The position numbers and the translations under genes were made by a program. From Spirochaetota bacterium (lineage in GTDB: Bacteria; Spirochaetota; UBA4802; UB4802): DNA of 45,823 bases. The stretch is taken from positions 1 through 45,823 of the forward strand of contig JBFLZD010000030.1 in the NCBI GenBank assembly GCA_040756435.1, in the 5' to 3' direction. Below the pieces are notes generated by a model. It did no database searches. It worked only from the letters and a program-made list of their open reading frames with translations, and was not told the DNA's origin. Position 1 is the first letter of the stretch, and the number at the start of each line of letters is the position of its first letter. Shown in pieces: positions 43,194 through 45,823 of this stretch.

Positions 43194-44432
43194 TTAAATA
43201 TGCCGTATTGCTTCAACAGGATGAAGCCTGCTTGCACGCCGTGCTGGAAATATGCAAAACAAAAGTGACACAACCATGGTCAGCGCAGCAGTAACTACAA
43301 TATTAGCGATAGTTACTGTGGCAGGGAATATGGTTGTGGTAATACCCCACACGGCAATCTCTTCAGCATATTGAGAGTAATCAATAGGATGCACTGTAAA
43401 ATAATACGAAATACCAGCACCAAGCGTTACACCCAACACCACGCCAATCACTGTAATGAAACATGTTTCGGTCATGACAAGTGCAATAATCTGACCAGGT
43501 GTGGTGCCTACTGCTTTCATGATGCCAAGCTCACGTGTACGCTCATACACCGACATCTGGATGGTGTTGAGGATGCCAAACGCCACTACTAAAAACAGCA
43601 TCAGATCAAAAAGATAACCACTGACATCATCCATGATTATAAACTGCACAAGCTCAGGCATTAGCTTTTCCCATCCTAATACCTCTAAATTGCTTTGCAG
43701 TTGTTTTGAAAGTGTAGTGGTAATAGTATCAACCTCATCTATCCGCACTGCACGAATAACATACGCGTGAATGTAGCCCATCATGCTGAACGTTTCATCG
43801 GCCTGCTGTATTGGCATCTGCAGCAAAAACTTATCATATTCAGGGTTTCCACTTTTAAATATGCCAGTAACAGTTAAGTGTTCAGCTGCAATGGACCCGT
43901 CAAATCCCTGCGAAATAATGGCAATGGTATCGCCAACATCTACTTTTAAGTTTTCAGCTAAGGTGGCACCTATCACTGCATGAGTATTATCACTATCACT
44001 CAGGTAACGCCCTTTAATTATACAACGGTGCAAACCGCATACCTCTTTTTCTCGCAGTGGCTCAACACCCTGTATCATGACGCCTTTTGTTGTCCCACCT
44101 TTTGCAATAAGGGCATCACACATGATACGCCTGCAATAAGCACGTACATGTTTGTTACTGGAAAGCGCTTTCTCTATGGATTCATCATCTTCAAATGCAT
44201 AATCTATTGTTTTATTTTCCCAGTAGCCTTTTTCATGGATGTGAATATGTCCCATCACAAGGCCCGTTGCATCTTCTATCATCTGGTCATGGCCACCTTT
44301 GGCAAACGCATTGAGAAGAATTATCATGGCGCAACCCACAACGATGGTGCACAACGTAAGTATTGTACGTCGTTTATTGCGCCATACATTGCGCCATGCT
44401 AACAGGCAGATTATTTTAAAATCTTTATTCAC
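43194..44432 (-). CDS. FtsX-type ABC permease, LolC/LolE-like (first)
   Basis: This 412-residue permease has the same plan as its downstream paralogue: LLAWRNVWRNKRRTILTL before the first helix, a periplasmic domain (about 48-260), and three C-terminal helices with YERTRELGIMKAVGTTPGQI and the ending FPARRASRLHPVEAIRHI. The N-terminal WRNxxRNKRR motif is shared by both. It starts 404 bases after the LolA-like gene; that gap is filled with palindromic repeats, so it may have separate transcription or a processed intergenic RNA. The full 12-mer word at 43306-43317 encodes VTIA. Function is inferred from the LolCDE family. Confidence 0.88.
   Translation of the reverse strand: MNKDFKIICLLAWRNVWRNKRRTILTLCTIVVGCAMIILLNAFAKGGHDQMIEDATGLVMGHIHIHEKGYWENKTIDYAFEDDESIEKALSSNKHVRAYCRRIMCDALIAKGGTTKGVMIQGVEPLREKEVCGLHRCIIKGRYLSDSDNTHAVIGATLAENLKVDVGDTIAIISQGFDGSIAAEHLTVTGIFKSGNPEYDKFLLQMPIQQADETFSMMGYIHAYVIRAVRIDEVDTITTTLSKQLQSNLEVLGWEKLMPELVQFIIMDDVSGYLFDLMLFLVVAFGILNTIQMSVYERTRELGIMKAVGTTPGQIIALVMTETCFITVIGVVLGVTLGAGISYYFTVHPIDYSQYAEEIAVWGITTTIFPATVTIANIVVTAALTMVVSLLFCIFPARRASRLHPVEAIRHI
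43306..43317 (+). repeat. Full-length GCGATAGTTACT word in the first permease gene
   Basis: Coding phase ACT-ATC-GC, followed by G. Confidence 0.7.
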
Positions 44433-44465
44433 TTTTTGTTCGTTTTGAAGTTATGGTATAAATTT

Positions 44466-44820
44466 TATAGTATGATTCAAGATGACTACTACCTACCTGT
44501 CATTCCGGGCTTTACCCGGAATTTTTACGGCACACAGTCATTCCGGGCCTGACCCGGAATCTTTACGTCACACTGTCATTCCGGGCCTGACCCGGAATCG
44601 CTATCCACATCAATAGAGATCCTGAATCAAGTTCAGGATGACTTGTTGCCTACCTGTCATTCCGGGCTTGACCCGGAATCGCTATCCTCATCTATAGAGA
44701 TCCTGAATCAAGTTCAGGATGACTTGTTGCCTACCCGTCATTCCGGGCCTGACCCGGAATCTTTACGTCACATTGTCATTTCGAGCGTAGCGAGAAATCT
44801 TTTCTTTGTACTGTAAGATT
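44466..44820. repeat. Cluster of palindromic repeats
   Basis: Five copies of a TCATTCCGGG(C)-YTKACCCGGAAT palindrome lie at 44499-44523, 44537-44561, 44574-44599, 44655-44680 and 44737-44761. Between them are two copies of a second palindrome, TCCTGAATCAAGTTCAGGA, starting at about 44620 and 44701 (81-base period), with a degenerate trace at 44473, and a third, ATTTCGAGCGTAGCGAGAAAT, at 44779-44799. All are hairpin-forming. The cluster separates the LolA-like gene from the permease genes. It is not a CRISPR because spacers are shared and of unequal length. Confidence 0.8.
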
Positions 44821-44836
44821 TCTCCCATTATAACCT

Positions 44837-45580
44837 TCACTTACGCTGCAAATTTTGAAAGGAAAATATATATTCTGGTATTTCATTGTCAAACTGAATA
44901 TCCAGTATTTCCATTTTAGTGTAGCGGTCAGGTTCGGCAATCGTTTTCATTGTATACACCGTGGGGATTTCCCTGCCACCCATTATCTTTACATTGCTAC
45001 AGGTTAACAGTTTGGTCATCTGATTGTGCTCATTATAAAACTCTTCCCTTACTGGCAGTAATTTAGTAACACTGGCATAATACACTATTTTTCCCCACAC
45101 CACTGCTACATTTGGCTTTGGCACAAGCACCACTTTAAAACATTCAACGCCATCAACGGTTTCCCTGCCTTCCAATGTATGAGTATAGTCATCAATAAGG
45201 CTTGATTGTTTCACAATGTCATCATTGGTAAAGTCCGAACCCATCCACGACTGAAGCATCATGGACGGCGATATCTTTATTGTCTGCTGCAGTTTTGGCA
45301 CATAATGCCACATGTTATCCTTAATCAAAAGAAATCGGTTGCCGGCATCTTTTTTGGGCGATAGTATCTGGGCAAAAGACATTCGCTTTAAACGATTGTC
45401 ATAGGATACAAGCTTCAATGTGCGTTCCCACCTTCGCGTTTTTATGGTGATAGCAACTGTTGATGTGGATGTATTGCCGCGAATAGCTTTTTCTGACTTC
45501 TCAATTATTTCTTTTGCAGATTGGGCTGCAACAACTGAAGACACTAAAAGGATTGTTACTATATAGATATACTGTTTCAC
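44837..45580 (-). CDS. LolA-like outer-membrane lipoprotein-sorting protein
   Basis: This 247-residue periplasmic protein has a signal peptide (residues 1-20, VTILLVSSVVAAQS) and the half-barrel LolA-like fold of the outer membrane lipoprotein-sorting (COG2834) group. Typical elements are SAKEIIEKSEKAIRG, MSFAQILSPKKDAGNRFLLIKDNMWHYVPKLQQTIKI, MGSDFTNDDI and VVWGKIVYYASVTKLLPVREEFYN. I chose the GTG at 45580, with GGGGAG about nine bases upstream, over an ATG at 45595 without a site. It heads the cluster with two FtsX-type permeases and the ATPase and probably carries the exported lipidic cargo across the periplasm. Confidence 0.85.
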   Translation of the reverse strand: MKQYIYIVTILLVSSVVAAQSAKEIIEKSEKAIRGNTSTSTVAITIKTRRWERTLKLVSYDNRLKRMSFAQILSPKKDAGNRFLLIKDNMWHYVPKLQQTIKISPSMMLQSWMGSDFTNDDIVKQSSLIDDYTHTLEGRETVDGVECFKVVLVPKPNVAVVWGKIVYYASVTKLLPVREEFYNEHNQMTKLLTCSNVKIMGGREIPTVYTMKTIAEPDRYTKMEILDIQFDNEIPEYIFSFQNLQRK

Positions 45581-45759
45581 GATTATACTCCCCATTAGAA
45601 TAAATATAAAAAAGCTACCATAACCACACATAGTCCTAAAAACGTTTCTGGTGTAAAACCCATGATTATCAAAACATGTAATACAACATCAATAAAAGTC
45701 CACTGTCAATATAAAATTACATTGACTAAAAATTTATATTCTGCAAATTTTAACTATAC

Positions 45760-45771
45760 AGTAACTATCGC
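45760..45771 (-). repeat. Full-length GCGATAGTTACT word near the window end
   Basis: Intergenic copy, followed by G, in the AT-rich 192-base stretch upstream of the LolA-like gene. No other feature is seen between 45632 and 45823. Confidence 0.7.
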
Positions 45772-45823
45772 TTATACCTTGCTGTACGTTATACATATCA
45801 GATAATTTCAGAAAAATTTATCA

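Noticed and set aside
44466-44820. CRISPR-like repeat array
   Set aside because: Repeat units are palindromes of different families, distances are unequal and the intervening sequence is itself repeated; no cas genes are present.
1-45823. GCGATAGT word as Chi, KOPS or another polar replication/recombination signal
   Set aside because: Such signals are strand-biased; here the 24 copies are split 12 to 12 and include adjacent opposite copies within single genes.
1-45823. GCGATAGT word as part of paired terminators, as in Neisseria
   Set aside because: No two copies form a close inverted pair and most copies lie inside genes.

Overview
The window is an AT-rich chromosomal segment (roughly 36% GC by eye) from a diderm bacterium with a fermentative-looking metabolism. 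The evidence for a diderm is a LolCDE-type ABC system with a LolA-like carrier, a C-terminal-aromatic beta-barrel protein and several lipoproteins. The mix of gene families is compatible with a spirochaete-like lineage, but that is inference; nothing here fixes the taxon. No tRNA, rRNA, CRISPR, phage or transposase gene was found.

Layout. 1-7.0 kb: a TPR protein, a lipoprotein, a pyrophosphate-type phosphofructokinase, a split ADP-forming acyl-CoA synthetase (two overlapping genes), galE and an ArsP_2-like permease. 7.3-10.1 kb: a lipoprotein, a free-standing LeuA allosteric domain, a PAS-PP2C phosphatase and a TetR regulator. 10.1-14.0 kb: a probable four-gene minus-strand unit (GltS-like symporter, two helical unknowns, SDR) behind a clear sigma70-type promoter. 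14.3-16.1 kb: a cyclase-family hydrolase, an FGE-like protein without the catalytic cysteines, and a MITE-like element. 16.3-24.6 kb: a compact nine-gene minus-strand housekeeping operon, rpsB-tsf-pyrH-frr-uppS-cdsA-dxr-rseP-ispG, linking translation, isoprenoid and lipid synthesis and envelope proteolysis. 24.8-28.4 kb: a small membrane protein, a ZIP transporter, an ALDH3-type aldehyde dehydrogenase and two small unknowns. 28.6-33.5 kb: mostly unrecognised genes, including a kinase-like protein next to a class III aminotransferase. 33.6-37.6 kb: a hybrid sensor kinase and a secreted alpha/beta hydrolase. 37.8-45.6 kb: a beta-barrel protein and a Lol-like export cluster (ATPase, two FtsX-type permeases, LolA-like protein), separated by an oppositely oriented diguanylate cyclase and a HEPN remnant.

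Most striking observation. The word GCGATAGT (complement ACTATCGC) occurs 24 times by hand scan where about one is expected from composition. Eight copies extend to the 12-mer GCGATAGTTACT, seven of them with a further G. The copies are split 12/12 between strands, lie in six intergenic sites and in all six reading-frame phases of genes, and even form the stop codon of tsf. The density (about one per 1.9 kb) and lack of polarity resemble a DNA uptake sequence or a HIP1-like genome word rather than a protein motif, Chi or KOPS. A second repeat layer consists of palindromic TCATTCCGGG...CCCGGAAT units, clustered at 44.5-44.8 kb with a degenerate copy upstream of rpsB.
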